Shown: positions 1 to 7,636 of the stretch, piece after piece | How the letters are laid out: every line of letters starts with the position of its first letter | How positions within the stretch are numbered: the first letter of the stretch is position 1 | DNA from: Deltaproteobacteria bacterium | Lineage (GTDB): Bacteria > Desulfobacterota > Desulfobacteria > Desulfobacterales > UBA11574 | Length of the DNA stretch: 16,686 nucleotides | Direction of reading: 5' to 3' | Assembly (NCBI GenBank): GCA_019313505.1 | Contig: JAFDBA010000029.1 | Span: 1-16,686, forward strand | Notes under the pieces: model-generated | Seen by the model: the letters and a program-made list of their open reading frames with translations, nothing else | Database searches by the model: none | Told to the model about the DNA's origin: nothing | Translations under genes and position numbers: made by a program

Positions 1-166
1 AACGGTCACATTTCCCGTCTGCCTTGCCAAAACAATCCGGATTTCCCTCAATACGCTGAACACTTCGAATGAGGCATGTTATATCCGGCAAATTGTCTCT
101 TGAACCCGTGTCTGTCCTATCTACCATTTCTATTTCTTGTAGATTTCGGCTTGCTTTGGCAACCAT
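1..166 (-). CDS. Small Cys-containing protein of unknown function (partial, C-terminus beyond window)
   Basis: An open frame reads leftward from an ATG at 166 to the window edge, giving 55 residues with no stop. A ribosome binding site (GAGG, about 8 bases upstream) precedes the ATG, which supports a real start. The N-terminal part is polar. From about residue 26 it becomes more structured (LPDITCLIRSVQRIEGNPDC), with cysteines at 31, 45 and 53. The spaced cysteines suggest a small metal-binding or Fe-S protein, but I do not recognise the family and the end is missing. It lies 236 bases downstream of the NarL-type regulator gene on the same strand, so it could be read through or have its own promoter. 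Met14 is a possible later start. Confidence 0.6.
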   Translation of the reverse strand, partial: MVAKASRNLQEIEMVDRTDTGSRDNLPDITCLIRSVQRIEGNPDCFGKADGKCDR

Positions 167-327
167 AATTTAACCTCTAATCTGAAGCCATGAATCTAAG
201 GGCTTGCTCAAAAAGCGACCCGATGAAAACATTTTATATTTTGTGTAATCAATGGAATTTCGCGACAGAATATTTATTACCGTCTTTATTAATTTTGTCC
301 ATAGGGGGAGGGCTTCATTTATGCTAT

Positions 328-352
328 GGAAATCCCCCAGGAGGGAATTTCC
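328..352 (-). repeat. Hairpin-forming inverted repeat after the NarL-type regulator gene
   Basis: GGAAAT (328-333) and ATTTCC (347-352) are complementary. The inner CCC and GGG bases also pair, giving about ten base pairs around a five-base loop. A second GGGA/TCCC pair lies just to its right, around 364-380. On the minus strand this sits downstream of the kinase and regulator operon, but no T-run follows. It is therefore at best a weak or factor-assisted terminator, and it might be an operator instead. The rest of 167-402 shows no convincing gene. Confidence 0.35.
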
Positions 353-402
353 CCTATACGAAAGGGAGAATATTTCCCATATGGCAGGACATTAATGAGG
401 GA

Positions 403-1080
403 TTATTCTTTCCATAAATCTATATCGATGAGGCCAAGCTTTGCAGCATAGCGGGTTAGTTCAACGATATTATGCAGCTCGAGCTTGCGCATAATACTGG
501 AACGGTGGTTTTCAACCGTTTTGGAGCTGATGAAAAGTTTATCGGCAACCTGGCTTGTAGACAGTCCTTCGGCCAACAGGACCATGACCTCCTGCTCGCG
601 AGCAGTCAGCAAGTCGTAAGCGCTACCCGTCACAGCGATCTGCTTTTCCGGCAATCCGATAAGCTTGTTTATCACTTTATGAGAAACCGATGTATCCATA
701 AAATAGTGACCTTTTAGCACATACTCAATTCCCTCCAGAAGCTTATCCGCAGCCGAGTCCTTTATCAAATAGCCCATGGCGCCGGACTGAAATGCTTTTA
801 CGATATAGTCTATTTTGGAATGCATGCTGACAACCAGGATACGTGTTTTGGAGGAAAATTTTAAAATATCATCGATCAGCACAAGACCTCTTATATCCGG
901 CAGGGCCATATCCAATAAAACCAGATGGGGCTTGAGTTCCTTGGCCATTTGAAGTCCTTGACGCCCGGTGCCTGCTTCCCCAACCACTTCATACTCGGGA
1001 TCGTTCCCTATGATCATCTTAAGGCCTTCCCGAAAGAGAGGATGGTCGTCAATGATTAATATTCGCTTTTTCTGACTCAT
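403..1080 (-). CDS. NarL/LuxR-family response regulator (REC-HTH)
   Basis: This is a 225-residue cytoplasmic DNA-binding response regulator. The receiver domain (about 5-122) has the acidic pair D11/D12, the phospho-acceptor D57 (LVLLDMALPD) and the conserved K107 (GYLIKDS). The C-terminal LuxR-type helix-turn-helix (about 156-212) contains LTAREQEVMVLLAEGLS and the recognition region ISSKTVENHRSSI. Length and architecture are normal for the NarL/FixJ group. The ATG at 1080 has an AAGGAA ribosome binding site. The gene overlaps the end of the upstream kinase gene by 32 bases, so translation is probably coupled and the kinase is the likely cognate partner. Its target genes cannot be read from the window. 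Confidence 0.95.
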   Translation of the reverse strand: MSQKKRILIIDDHPLFREGLKMIIGNDPEYEVVGEAGTGRQGLQMAKELKPHLVLLDMALPDIRGLVLIDDILKFSSKTRILVVSMHSKIDYIVKAFQSGAMGYLIKDSAADKLLEGIEYVLKGHYFMDTSVSHKVINKLIGLPEKQIAVTGSAYDLLTAREQEVMVLLAEGLSTSQVADKLFISSKTVENHRSSIMRKLELHNIVELTRYAAKLGLIDIDLWKE

Positions 1081-2653
1081 TTTTTCGTTCCTTAAAAGGA
1101 ATTTTTATAAATATTTTTGTGCCCTTCATGGGGCGCGATTGGATCGTCATTTGGCCTTGAAGCAGGTTGACCCTCTCTTTCATGCTTCGAAGTCCCAGCC
1201 GTTTCTCATTGCTTAATGCAAGTTCTCGCGCCTTCACATCAAAACCTTTACCGTTGTCTTCAATGCGAAGGATTATGTTCGGGGACGCCCCCACAAGTCT
1301 GATAGTCGCCAGGCCGGCATTGGCATGTTTGCGAATATTGTTAAGGCCTTCCTGAACCAAACGGTAAATATGGATTTCGGAATTAGAATCCATGTCAAAC
1401 GAGTGCAACCCGGCCGATTGAAAGTCAACTTCCATTCCATTCTTCTCATAAAACTCTTCACAATACATCTCAAGCGCCTTCACAAGGCCCATTTCATCCA
1501 GGCCGGGTGGCTGTAAACCATAGGCAAGATTACGAACAGCAATGATTATCTGCTCAAGGAGTTTGGATAATTCCGCCATTTTCCCCCTTAATTCAGGAGA
1601 TATGGCCGGTTGATTTTCGAATAGCATATCACAGCTAATTTTCAGCATAGAAAGGTTTTGGCCTATGCTGTCATGGAGTTCATAGGAAACCATCTGCCGC
1701 TCACGTTCCTGGGCCTGCAACAACATTTGAGAAAGGTTGCGAACAATATCTTCAGCCTTCTTACGTTCGCTGACTTCCTGAAAAGCATGGTCTCTAGCTT
1801 GCACGTACATCTGCATTCGCTGAAGGAGAAGATGAAGGAGAATTGAAAGGATTACCGATACGGCAAGGCCAAAAATGAGAAGGGAAACCTTCCAGGCCAT
1901 CCCCGACGGATAGATGACAGCCTTTGGAACCAGATCCAACTTCCATATTTTACCGGGGAATTGAATCTCTCGAAGTATTCGCAACCCATTCTTTCCCGGA
2001 TTGCCGTCACTTTGATTTTCATTCGTGTAAATCAGTCGATCCGTTTCGTACAGCCTGACCCAAAAGTCCTTGAGAATGTCCTTTGTCAAACAAATATCCA
2101 CGATTCGTTTAACCTGGAATACGCCGTTCAGGTAACCTTGAATCTTGCCGGAATGGACCAGCGGCAAGAATGTATTGTATCCGAGTCCTCCCTGAACAAG
2201 TTCTGCGCAAGGGGTCACGATATTTTGGTCTTTTTTAAGTATATGAAATTTTTTATGCCCCCGGGAACTTTGAGGTTCAAAGATCGGAGTATCGATGACA
2301 CCTTTATTGCTTTCTTTCGGAAAAACCCAACGAACAACGCCCGTGGGATCGATCCAGTTAATTCCCATGAAGCCGGGATAATGGGAATAAAACATTTCGG
2401 CAAACTCAAGAAAACGCTTCCGGCTGAAATCCGGCGGAACCCTTTGAACCCATCTCTCAGCCAGCAATTCAAGAGCAGCCATGCGGGCATTCATCAGACC
2501 TTGAATACGAATCCGTATCTGTTCCGAAGAAGTTTCCGTATATCGAAAAACGAGATCCTGTTCATGCTTGTTTTGATTTTGCCACAGAATCACTGTAATG
2601 CTGCCAAAACACAAGAATGCAACAAGAGGGAGAATTTTTCTAAAATGGGACAT
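1049..2653 (-). CDS. Membrane sensor histidine kinase, CHASE-like sensor with HisKA_3 (NarX/UhpB type)
   Basis: This protein of 534 residues is the probable kinase for the overlapping NarL-type regulator. It has one membrane helix at about 6-25, a periplasmic region of some 230 residues, and a second helix at about 256-277. The periplasmic part contains YPGFMGINWIDPTGVVRWV, which resembles CHASE domains. A coiled coil leads to the HisKA_3 dimerisation domain with the acceptor His327 in ELHDSIGQ. The HATPase domain has an N-box (QEGLNNIRKHA, about 434-444), a G1 box DNGKGFD (about 466-472) and a GLRSMKER segment. I chose the ATG at 2653, preceded by GAAG. A TTG twelve bases further upstream (2665) would add four residues but has no better ribosome binding site. 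The ligand is unknown. Confidence 0.92.
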   Translation of the reverse strand: MSHFRKILPLVAFLCFGSITVILWQNQNKHEQDLVFRYTETSSEQIRIRIQGLMNARMAALELLAERWVQRVPPDFSRKRFLEFAEMFYSHYPGFMGINWIDPTGVVRWVFPKESNKGVIDTPIFEPQSSRGHKKFHILKKDQNIVTPCAELVQGGLGYNTFLPLVHSGKIQGYLNGVFQVKRIVDICLTKDILKDFWVRLYETDRLIYTNENQSDGNPGKNGLRILREIQFPGKIWKLDLVPKAVIYPSGMAWKVSLLIFGLAVSVILSILLHLLLQRMQMYVQARDHAFQEVSERKKAEDIVRNLSQMLLQAQERERQMVSYELHDSIGQNLSMLKISCDMLFENQPAISPELRGKMAELSKLLEQIIIAVRNLAYGLQPPGLDEMGLVKALEMYCEEFYEKNGMEVDFQSAGLHSFDMDSNSEIHIYRLVQEGLNNIRKHANAGLATIRLVGASPNIILRIEDNGKGFDVKARELALSNEKRLGLRSMKERVNLLQGQMTIQSRPMKGTKIFIKIPFKERKNESEKANINH

Positions 2654-2776
2654 TGATATCTTCAACTCGTTTTAAATATGATGTTTACTCAGGTTTAGTA
2701 ACCACATTTTCAGTACACTCACGAACTTTTTCCATAATATATTTTTTTCCACCATCATCCTTTGATAAAAAAAACT

Positions 2777-2796
2777 TTATTTGTGCTTATTTGTGC
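2777..2796. repeat. Perfect tandem direct repeat, two 10-base copies
   Basis: TTATTTGTGC occurs twice back to back (2777-2786 and 2787-2796). It lies in the 184-base space between the cytidylate-kinase-like gene and the CHASE-like kinase gene, upstream of the kinase start at 2653. One-turn spacing of identical 10-mers is what a head-to-tail dimeric regulator site would look like, but it could also be chance in AT-rich DNA. No clear sigma-70 or sigma-54 promoter was found in the same gap. Confidence 0.5.
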
Positions 2797-2837
2797 GTAT
2801 GCTCGATAATGGAACCGGGCAGTGGCGGAATATTTTT

Positions 2838-3449
2838 TTAGGCTGAAATCAGATCAATGACCTGTTGTATACCTTCCTCTATGCTCACTTTGCTCAGGTT
2901 TATCACAAGACTGAATAGTGAAGGGTCTAACCAGTCAACATTGTAGAAATACTCCATGAATTTCTTTTCCCTTTTATCCTGTTCAAGAATATAGTCTTCA
3001 ACATCGCGAACTCGTGATGACAATAATTTCCTTGCGGTCTTGAGTCGGTCTTCCCATTCAGCCCTAACCTTTATAAAATATGCGCCGTCATATCCCTGAA
3101 GAATACAGTGGCTCCCTCGTCCGACGATGACAATATTGTCCCTTTTGGCAAGGGAAATGACAATTTCTTCCAGCAGTTTGAAGTAAATCTTGGAATCTAT
3201 ATACCCTGCACTATCACCGATAATCCTTTTAATGAAGTTCATACTGACCGTATTGGAAAGAATCTGCATCAGTCCTCTTGATCGACCATCTTCATAGGAT
3301 TCCACATATTCTTCAGATATGTTTGCGCGGCGGGCCAGCTCCCGAATTATATCCCTGTCCGCGTAGTTGTAGTTCAATTTCCTGGCAAGGGCCTTGCCGA
3401 ACCCCCTTTTTTTTGAAGCATATCGTCCAAAAATAGTTATAACAGCCAT
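2838..3449 (-). CDS. Cytidylate-kinase-like family protein (P-loop region atypical)
   Basis: The 203-residue protein resembles the cytidylate kinase-like family (Pfam Cytidylate_kinase2) in length and in several motifs. These are an N-terminal beta strand with VITIFGR, the segment NYADRDIIRELARRANIS, the central IVIVGRGSHCIL (about 106-117), and the C-terminal QDKREKKFMEYFYNVDWLDP (158-176). The usual glycine-rich P-loop (GSGG type) is replaced by GRYASKKRGFGKALA at 8-22, so ATP binding and kinase activity are uncertain. The start at 3449 has a strong AAGGAGG site. The gene lies 36 bases downstream of the REC-CBS gene and is surely co-transcribed with it. A nucleotide-sensing or regulatory role together with CBS domains, which commonly bind adenosine nucleotides, is an inference. 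Confidence 0.82.
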   Translation of the reverse strand: MAVITIFGRYASKKRGFGKALARKLNYNYADRDIIRELARRANISEEYVESYEDGRSRGLMQILSNTVSMNFIKRIIGDSAGYIDSKIYFKLLEEIVISLAKRDNIVIVGRGSHCILQGYDGAYFIKVRAEWEDRLKTARKLLSSRVRDVEDYILEQDKREKKFMEYFYNVDWLDPSLFSLVINLSKVSIEEGIQQVIDLISA

Positions 3450-3485
3450 GTTTTACCTCCTTCAGGCGTGGCCTCAAACGTGGGG

Positions 3486-4388
3486 CTATAGCGCTTCGGC
3501 CATAATATCGTTGATTACTAATAGGAGATCATACATCCGAACTCTTCCCAGTAATTTTCTCCCTTCCACAACCGGGAGTACGGCTAAATTATTTTCGATC
3601 ATAAACTTTACCGCCTCTAAGATATGTGAATCAGCGCCCAAAGATTTCACTTCCCTATTCATAATTTCGCCGATTGGTATAGTGCCCGCAGGACCAGGAC
3701 CTTTATTGAGAAACTCTTTCCAGGTAAGATCATCCCCGGTAATGATTTTTCCCTTCTGAAATATGGGGAGTACTGCCATGAGGATGTGCTTGCGTCTCAC
3801 TTTTCCAAGAAGTTCCCCTGAATCATTAATTACAAATATTTTTTCTGCAAAAGGAGTGTCCGGTTTTTTCTTGAAAGTACGCACCGCATCCGCAAGTGAG
3901 CTATCGGCGTAGAGGTATGGGATATCACGGCGTATTACGTCTTTCAGGAATATCTCCTCGACGATTAGTCCCCGATCGCGTTCAAATTCAGCATCGCGAA
4001 TCTTGAGTTCCCTCTTTGTCTTATTCTCGTATGCCGCCTCCAATTTCCCCATAAGAATTTCAATATCGGTTGGCTTCATCAGGTAATCAAAGGCTCCGAA
4101 ACGTACACCCTCAAGCCCGGATTCTATTGTCGCATGGCCCGTAAGCATGATGACTTCGGTATCGGGGAAACGATGTTTTATCTCCTGCAAAACTTCAATC
4201 CCATTCATCCCTGGCATCTTGACGTCACAAATTACCACATCAAATGACTCGTTTTCCATCTGTGCCAAGGCTTCCGGACCGCTTTCAGCGGTAATGACAT
4301 ATTGCTTTCTCCTTCTCAAACGCTTTGCCATTAATTCTATAAAAGCCTTTTCGTCATCCACCAGTAGGATTTTAATTCCTTCAGTCAT
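3486..4388 (-). CDS. Response regulator fused to a CBS domain pair (REC-CBS-CBS)
   Basis: This 300-residue protein has a complete receiver domain at about 5-122. It carries D11/D12, the phospho-acceptor D55 (VVICDVKMPGMNG), T83 in MLTGHAT and K105 in FDYLMKP. A helical linker (about 120-145, with KRELKIRDA) follows. Then come two CBS domains at about 147-205 (ends LLGKVRRKHILMA) and 237-298 (IGEIMNREVKSLGADSHILEAVKFM ... LLGRVRMYDLLL is split over 240-290). It has no DNA-binding domain. CBS pairs usually bind adenine nucleotides, so the protein could link phosphorylation to energy status. The start at 4388 has an AAAGGAGG site nine bases upstream. It is the first gene of a two-gene unit with the cytidylate-kinase-like gene. 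Confidence 0.93.
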   Translation of the reverse strand: MTEGIKILLVDDEKAFIELMAKRLRRRKQYVITAESGPEALAQMENESFDVVICDVKMPGMNGIEVLQEIKHRFPDTEVIMLTGHATIESGLEGVRFGAFDYLMKPTDIEILMGKLEAAYENKTKRELKIRDAEFERDRGLIVEEIFLKDVIRRDIPYLYADSSLADAVRTFKKKPDTPFAEKIFVINDSGELLGKVRRKHILMAVLPIFQKGKIITGDDLTWKEFLNKGPGPAGTIPIGEIMNREVKSLGADSHILEAVKFMIENNLAVLPVVEGRKLLGRVRMYDLLLVINDIMAEAL

Positions 4389-4431
4389 AGAAGTTGCCTC
4401 CTTTCAAACCACTACTCTCGTGGTCAACAAA

Positions 4432-4454
4432 ATTGTTTATCCTGACAAAACAAT
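4432..4454. repeat. Inverted repeat upstream of the REC-CBS gene (possible operator)
   Basis: ATTGTTT (4432-4438) and AAACAAT (4448-4454) form perfect 7-base arms around a 9-base spacer, a 23-base dyad. It lies 44 bases upstream of the REC-CBS start and between that start and the sigma-54-like site at 4494-4510, so within the presumed leader. The geometry would suit a dimeric repressor. No known consensus is recognised. Confidence 0.4.
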
Positions 4455-4493
4455 CATAACCGTCGGGGCTGTAACACACTTACTCTCTTTAAA

Positions 4494-4510
4494 AGCAACA
4501 ACCATACCAA
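4494..4510 (-). promoter_or_regulatory. Sigma-54-like promoter for the REC-CBS operon (weaker match)
   Basis: On the minus strand the sequence reads TTGGTATGGTTGTTGCT. Against the consensus TTGGCAC-N5-TTGCT it keeps the GG at -24, the GC at -12 and the correct ten bases between them. It departs at two of the -24 positions (C to T twice). The start would be near 4483, leaving a leader of about 95 bases before 4388. Confidence 0.5.
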
Positions 4511-4616
4511 AATAAAACCCCCTTGAAACATATGTCTAACCTATTGATATAATGTAAATATTGTGTTTTAAAAGAAATGTGGCGATTAAAATTTGAAATG
4601 AATGGGTGTCAGTCTT

Positions 4617-4633
4617 TTTTACAGGTTGTAAAA
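4617..4633. repeat. AT-rich palindrome after the NtrC-type regulator gene
   Basis: TTTTACA (4617-4623) and TGTAAAA (4627-4633) pair around a three-base loop, 22 bases past the stop of the NtrC-type gene on the minus strand. The stem is AT-rich and has no following T-run in the direction of transcription, so it is only a weak terminator candidate. Confidence 0.3.
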
Positions 4634-4655
4634 TCAAACTGGGTAGAAGAGCAAA

Positions 4656-6092
4656 CTACGATGGGTCTTCTTTAACGGAAGTTTTGAGCTTGAGACCGTA
4701 CTTTTCGATCTTGGAATGTAAGGTTGGTCTGGAAAGGCCAAGGAGTTTTGCCGCCCGGGAGCGATTTCCACCGGTGATGTTGAGCGCTTCGCCAATGACC
4801 ATACCGGCAAAATGGTCCATACAGTCATCAAAGAGATTTGCACTGGACTGCGCGTTAAGTGCTTGGCGCACCCATTGTTGTGTTGCCTGCTCAGCTTTTT
4901 CTAAGTTTATAGCCTTGCCTGCATTTCTACCGCTTATAGCCTGGGAGATATCTTCCTGAGAAATAGGAGCCCCGCGGTTAAAAATCAATACCTTTTGAAG
5001 CGTGTTGCCCAGCTCACGCACATTACCCTGCCAGGGGGAGGCGTTAAGCATGGTCTTTGCCTGTTTGGTTATTCCCGGGTTTTCAATCCCCGCTTCACGG
5101 GAAAAGCGGGCCAGAAAATAATCGACCAAGGCCGGGATATCCTCGGCCCGTTCTCTGAGGGAAGGCAAAAAGATAGTGACCACCTGGAGCCGGTAGTAAA
5201 GGTCTTCACGAAAAAGTCCCTGGTCCAAAGCGAATTCAAGGTTACGATTGGTAGCGGCGACAATTCTTACATCCACGGGAATGGTGGCCCGGCCTCCAAG
5301 CCGCTCAATGCTTTTTTCCTGGAGCAAGCGCAGAATTTTAGCCTGGATGCTTAACGGCATGTCACCTATTTCATCCAAAAATATGGTTCCGCCGTGGGCC
5401 TGTTCGATCTTACCAACACGACGATGAACGGCTCCTGTAAATGCGCCCTTTTCATAACCGAACAGTTCGCTCTCTAAAAGGCTTTCGGGAATTGCGACAC
5501 AGTTGATTACCAGGAAGGGTTTGTTAGCCCGACGGCTGTGCTGGTAGACGGCCCGTGCCACAAGCTCCTTGCCAGTGCCCGATTCACCCCGCACCAGGAC
5601 CGTTGCCTCTGTGGGGGATACTCTGCCGATGGCCTTGTAAACCTTTTGCATGGGTCTGCTCCGTCCAATAATGGCATCGCGGGAACTTTCATCAGGGACG
5701 GGATCCATATCCACCGGCGAACGCATGAAACGGCCGGCTTCCAAAGCCTGTTTAATCACCACCAACATGTCAGGGATATCAAAGGGCTTAAGAATATAGT
5801 CGAATGCTCCCATCTTGGTAGCTTTGATGGCGGTTTCAGTAGTGCTGTAGGCAGTCATGATAATCACAGGAAGCTTGGGCTCTATTTCGTGAATGACCTG
5901 AAAAGTTTCAAAACCATTCATCCCCGGCAGGCGCATGTCCAGGATAACCAGGTCCGGAATTGCTTTTTGGATTATTTTAAGACCTGCTTCTCCGGAGGCA
6001 GCGCATTCAGAGTGATAGCCCTCTTCTTTCAAAAGCTTGTCGAAACTTTTGCGCAACTGGTCATCGTCGTCTATAATCAAAATGGTGTTCAA
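4656..6092 (-). CDS. NtrC-family sigma-54-dependent response regulator (REC-AAA-Fis)
   Basis: This 478-residue regulator has three domains. The receiver (1-120) has D8-D11, the phospho-acceptor D52 (LVILDMRLPGMNG) and K102. The sigma-54 interaction AAA+ domain (about 141-370) has Walker A GESGTGKE (169-176), the sigma-54 contact loop GAFTGA (216-221), Walker B GGTIFLDE (234-241), and the arginine-bearing FREDLYYRL and GNVREL motifs. A Fis-type helix-turn-helix lies at about 440-466 (GGNRSRAAKLLGLSRPTLHS). All catalytic motifs look intact. The start is a TTG at 6092 with an AAGGA site about eight bases upstream, and no ATG fits better. It overlaps the upstream kinase gene by 32 bases, so the two form a cognate pair. 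It is a candidate activator of the sigma-54 promoters in the window. Confidence 0.95.
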   Translation of the reverse strand: MNTILIIDDDDQLRKSFDKLLKEEGYHSECAASGEAGLKIIQKAIPDLVILDMRLPGMNGFETFQVIHEIEPKLPVIIMTAYSTTETAIKATKMGAFDYILKPFDIPDMLVVIKQALEAGRFMRSPVDMDPVPDESSRDAIIGRSRPMQKVYKAIGRVSPTEATVLVRGESGTGKELVARAVYQHSRRANKPFLVINCVAIPESLLESELFGYEKGAFTGAVHRRVGKIEQAHGGTIFLDEIGDMPLSIQAKILRLLQEKSIERLGGRATIPVDVRIVAATNRNLEFALDQGLFREDLYYRLQVVTIFLPSLRERAEDIPALVDYFLARFSREAGIENPGITKQAKTMLNASPWQGNVRELGNTLQKVLIFNRGAPISQEDISQAISGRNAGKAINLEKAEQATQQWVRQALNAQSSANLFDDCMDHFAGMVIGEALNITGGNRSRAAKLLGLSRPTLHSKIEKYGLKLKTSVKEDPS

Positions 6093-7551
6093 AATCCGAA
6101 TCCTTTATCGGCATGGTGATGATAAACGTTGTCCCCTGGCCTTCCTCGAATCTGACGTCCAGCCAGCCTCGGTGCTCTTCAATAATGCGGGTGGCAATAC
6201 TCAATCCCAGACCCGTACCCTCTTCTTTGGTGGTGAAAAAAGGCTCAAAGATCTTCTTCAGAATATCCTCGGGAATGCCCGGACCATTGTCATTAATACT
6301 AATAATTACCACACGGCCTAAAGATTCAATGAAACCTTCTTCTTCCCTTAGCACTATGGTTCCTCCATTTTCCATTGCCTCACAGGCATTCACCACGATA
6401 TTGACAAGGACCTCTTTTAATTGCTCGGGATCAGCTTGAATCTTAGGGAGCTTTTTACTCCTTTGTATGGTGACACTTACTTCGTAAGATTCGAGACGAT
6501 GCCGTAATAGCCGGACGGTCTGGTCCACTATGTCCGATAGTGAGACAGATTGCAGCTCCAGTCTCGGCGGCCTGGAAAACTCAAGAAAATTCTGAACAAT
6601 GTTATCGATATGACCGATTTCCTTTGAAATGACGTCAAAATCTTCTTTCTGATCACCGTCAAGATCGAGGCTCCGGCTGAGGGAAAAGAGGCGCATTTTT
6701 ACCGAAGTAAGAGGATTGCGTATACTGTGGGACGTACCTGCAGCCAGTTTACCCACAAGCGCCATCTTTTCCGACTGCAAAAGGTATTCCCGGCTTTTTT
6801 CCAGTTCGGATTGGGTTTGATCGTATTCTTTTATCAGATCATGGACTCCCAGGCTGAGAGCCTTCATCTCATCACCGGTTTTTTGTGTTCTGCTTTTACG
6901 ATCAGTAGTTTCCAGGGCCAACCTGCGCACCGGTTCCAGAATATCATGTACAAGGAAAAAGATCAGTATGATTGCCAAAAAGAGAACTGTCAGAACAACC
7001 GAACCGACAATAATTCTGAGTTTTCTGGCCTGAATCAGACTCTGTTCTTTAACTTTTTGAACCTTTTCCCTGAAAAGCTGTTTGTATGTATCGCAAAGTT
7101 TCAGGACATTAAAAAAGTACCCACGGACTTTTTCATGGAGTCCTGAGCCTGTCTTGCGTTCTCCTGATTTGTAAAGATCTATAACCTTATCTTTTGAGGT
7201 TACGTATTGGATGTATTTGGATTCGATGAGATCCAGTGCCTTTTTTTCCTCTACCGTTGTGGCGAGACGCTTTGACTTTTTGATCTTGTCCCTGAAAATA
7301 TGCCGGTACTGCTCCATTTGTAAAAGCCAGTTTGGATCTCCATCCATGAAATAATAGGAAACAAACCCCTTCTGATTGACAAAGGCGAGTTCCAGGGATT
7401 CAGCCGCCTGGAGTTCTCCCATATATCTGTCAATGACCCTTGTCAGAAGGCCTTCCATCCGGTAGGTATAACTAACCATTACCAAAGCACCGACTATAGT
7501 GATTATAACAAGCGTGCTTATAATTAGAAATATCCTTGATCGCAGACTCAT
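6061..7551 (-). CDS. Membrane sensor histidine kinase paired with the NtrC-type regulator
   Basis: The 496-residue protein has membrane helices at about 7-27 and 179-201. They flank a helical, charged periplasmic region of about 150 residues that resembles four-helix-bundle sensors. A short HAMP-like linker (about 202-243, with EPVRRLALE and GDEMKAL) is followed by a coiled coil. The HisKA domain has His275 in GTSHSIRNPL, where the acidic residue usual after the His is Ser. The HATPase motifs are intact: N-box NIVVNACEA (384-392), G1 DNGPGIP (421-427), F-box FEPFFTT, and G2 GTGLGL (445-450). The ATG at 7551 has no recognisable Shine-Dalgarno. The gene overlaps its regulator by 32 bases. The signal is unknown. 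Confidence 0.94.
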   Translation of the reverse strand: MSLRSRIFLIISTLVIITIVGALVMVSYTYRMEGLLTRVIDRYMGELQAAESLELAFVNQKGFVSYYFMDGDPNWLLQMEQYRHIFRDKIKKSKRLATTVEEKKALDLIESKYIQYVTSKDKVIDLYKSGERKTGSGLHEKVRGYFFNVLKLCDTYKQLFREKVQKVKEQSLIQARKLRIIVGSVVLTVLFLAIILIFFLVHDILEPVRRLALETTDRKSRTQKTGDEMKALSLGVHDLIKEYDQTQSELEKSREYLLQSEKMALVGKLAAGTSHSIRNPLTSVKMRLFSLSRSLDLDGDQKEDFDVISKEIGHIDNIVQNFLEFSRPPRLELQSVSLSDIVDQTVRLLRHRLESYEVSVTIQRSKKLPKIQADPEQLKEVLVNIVVNACEAMENGGTIVLREEEGFIESLGRVVIISINDNGPGIPEDILKKIFEPFFTTKEEGTGLGLSIATRIIEEHRGWLDVRFEEGQGTTFIITMPIKDSDFEHHFDYRRR

Positions 7552-7636
7552 TTTTTTAATACTTTTGTCATCAATTTAGTTGGCTTTGCTTGTCCCGATA
7601 TAGCGGAAAAATAATGGCACACCGGTGCAGACTTTT

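Noticed and set aside
190..417. Plus-strand open frame of 75 codons in the left intergenic region
   Set aside because: No ribosome binding site or recognisable protein features. It covers a hairpin region and overlaps the end of the regulator gene on the other strand.
1961..2656. Plus-strand open frame of 231 codons
   Set aside because: It lies entirely opposite the CHASE-like kinase gene, which has clear domains. Its translation has no recognisable features.
2672..2758. Possible 28-codon minus-strand small gene before the CHASE-like kinase
   Set aside because: AAAGG abuts the first ATG directly, so ribosome spacing is poor, and the AT-rich product has no recognisable feature. It cannot be told from chance.
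7615..7629. Sigma-54-like TGGCAC...TGCA on the plus strand
   Set aside because: The spacing between GG and GC is nine bases rather than ten, and no plus-strand gene follows. The site also contains a CACCGGTG palindrome that explains part of the pattern.
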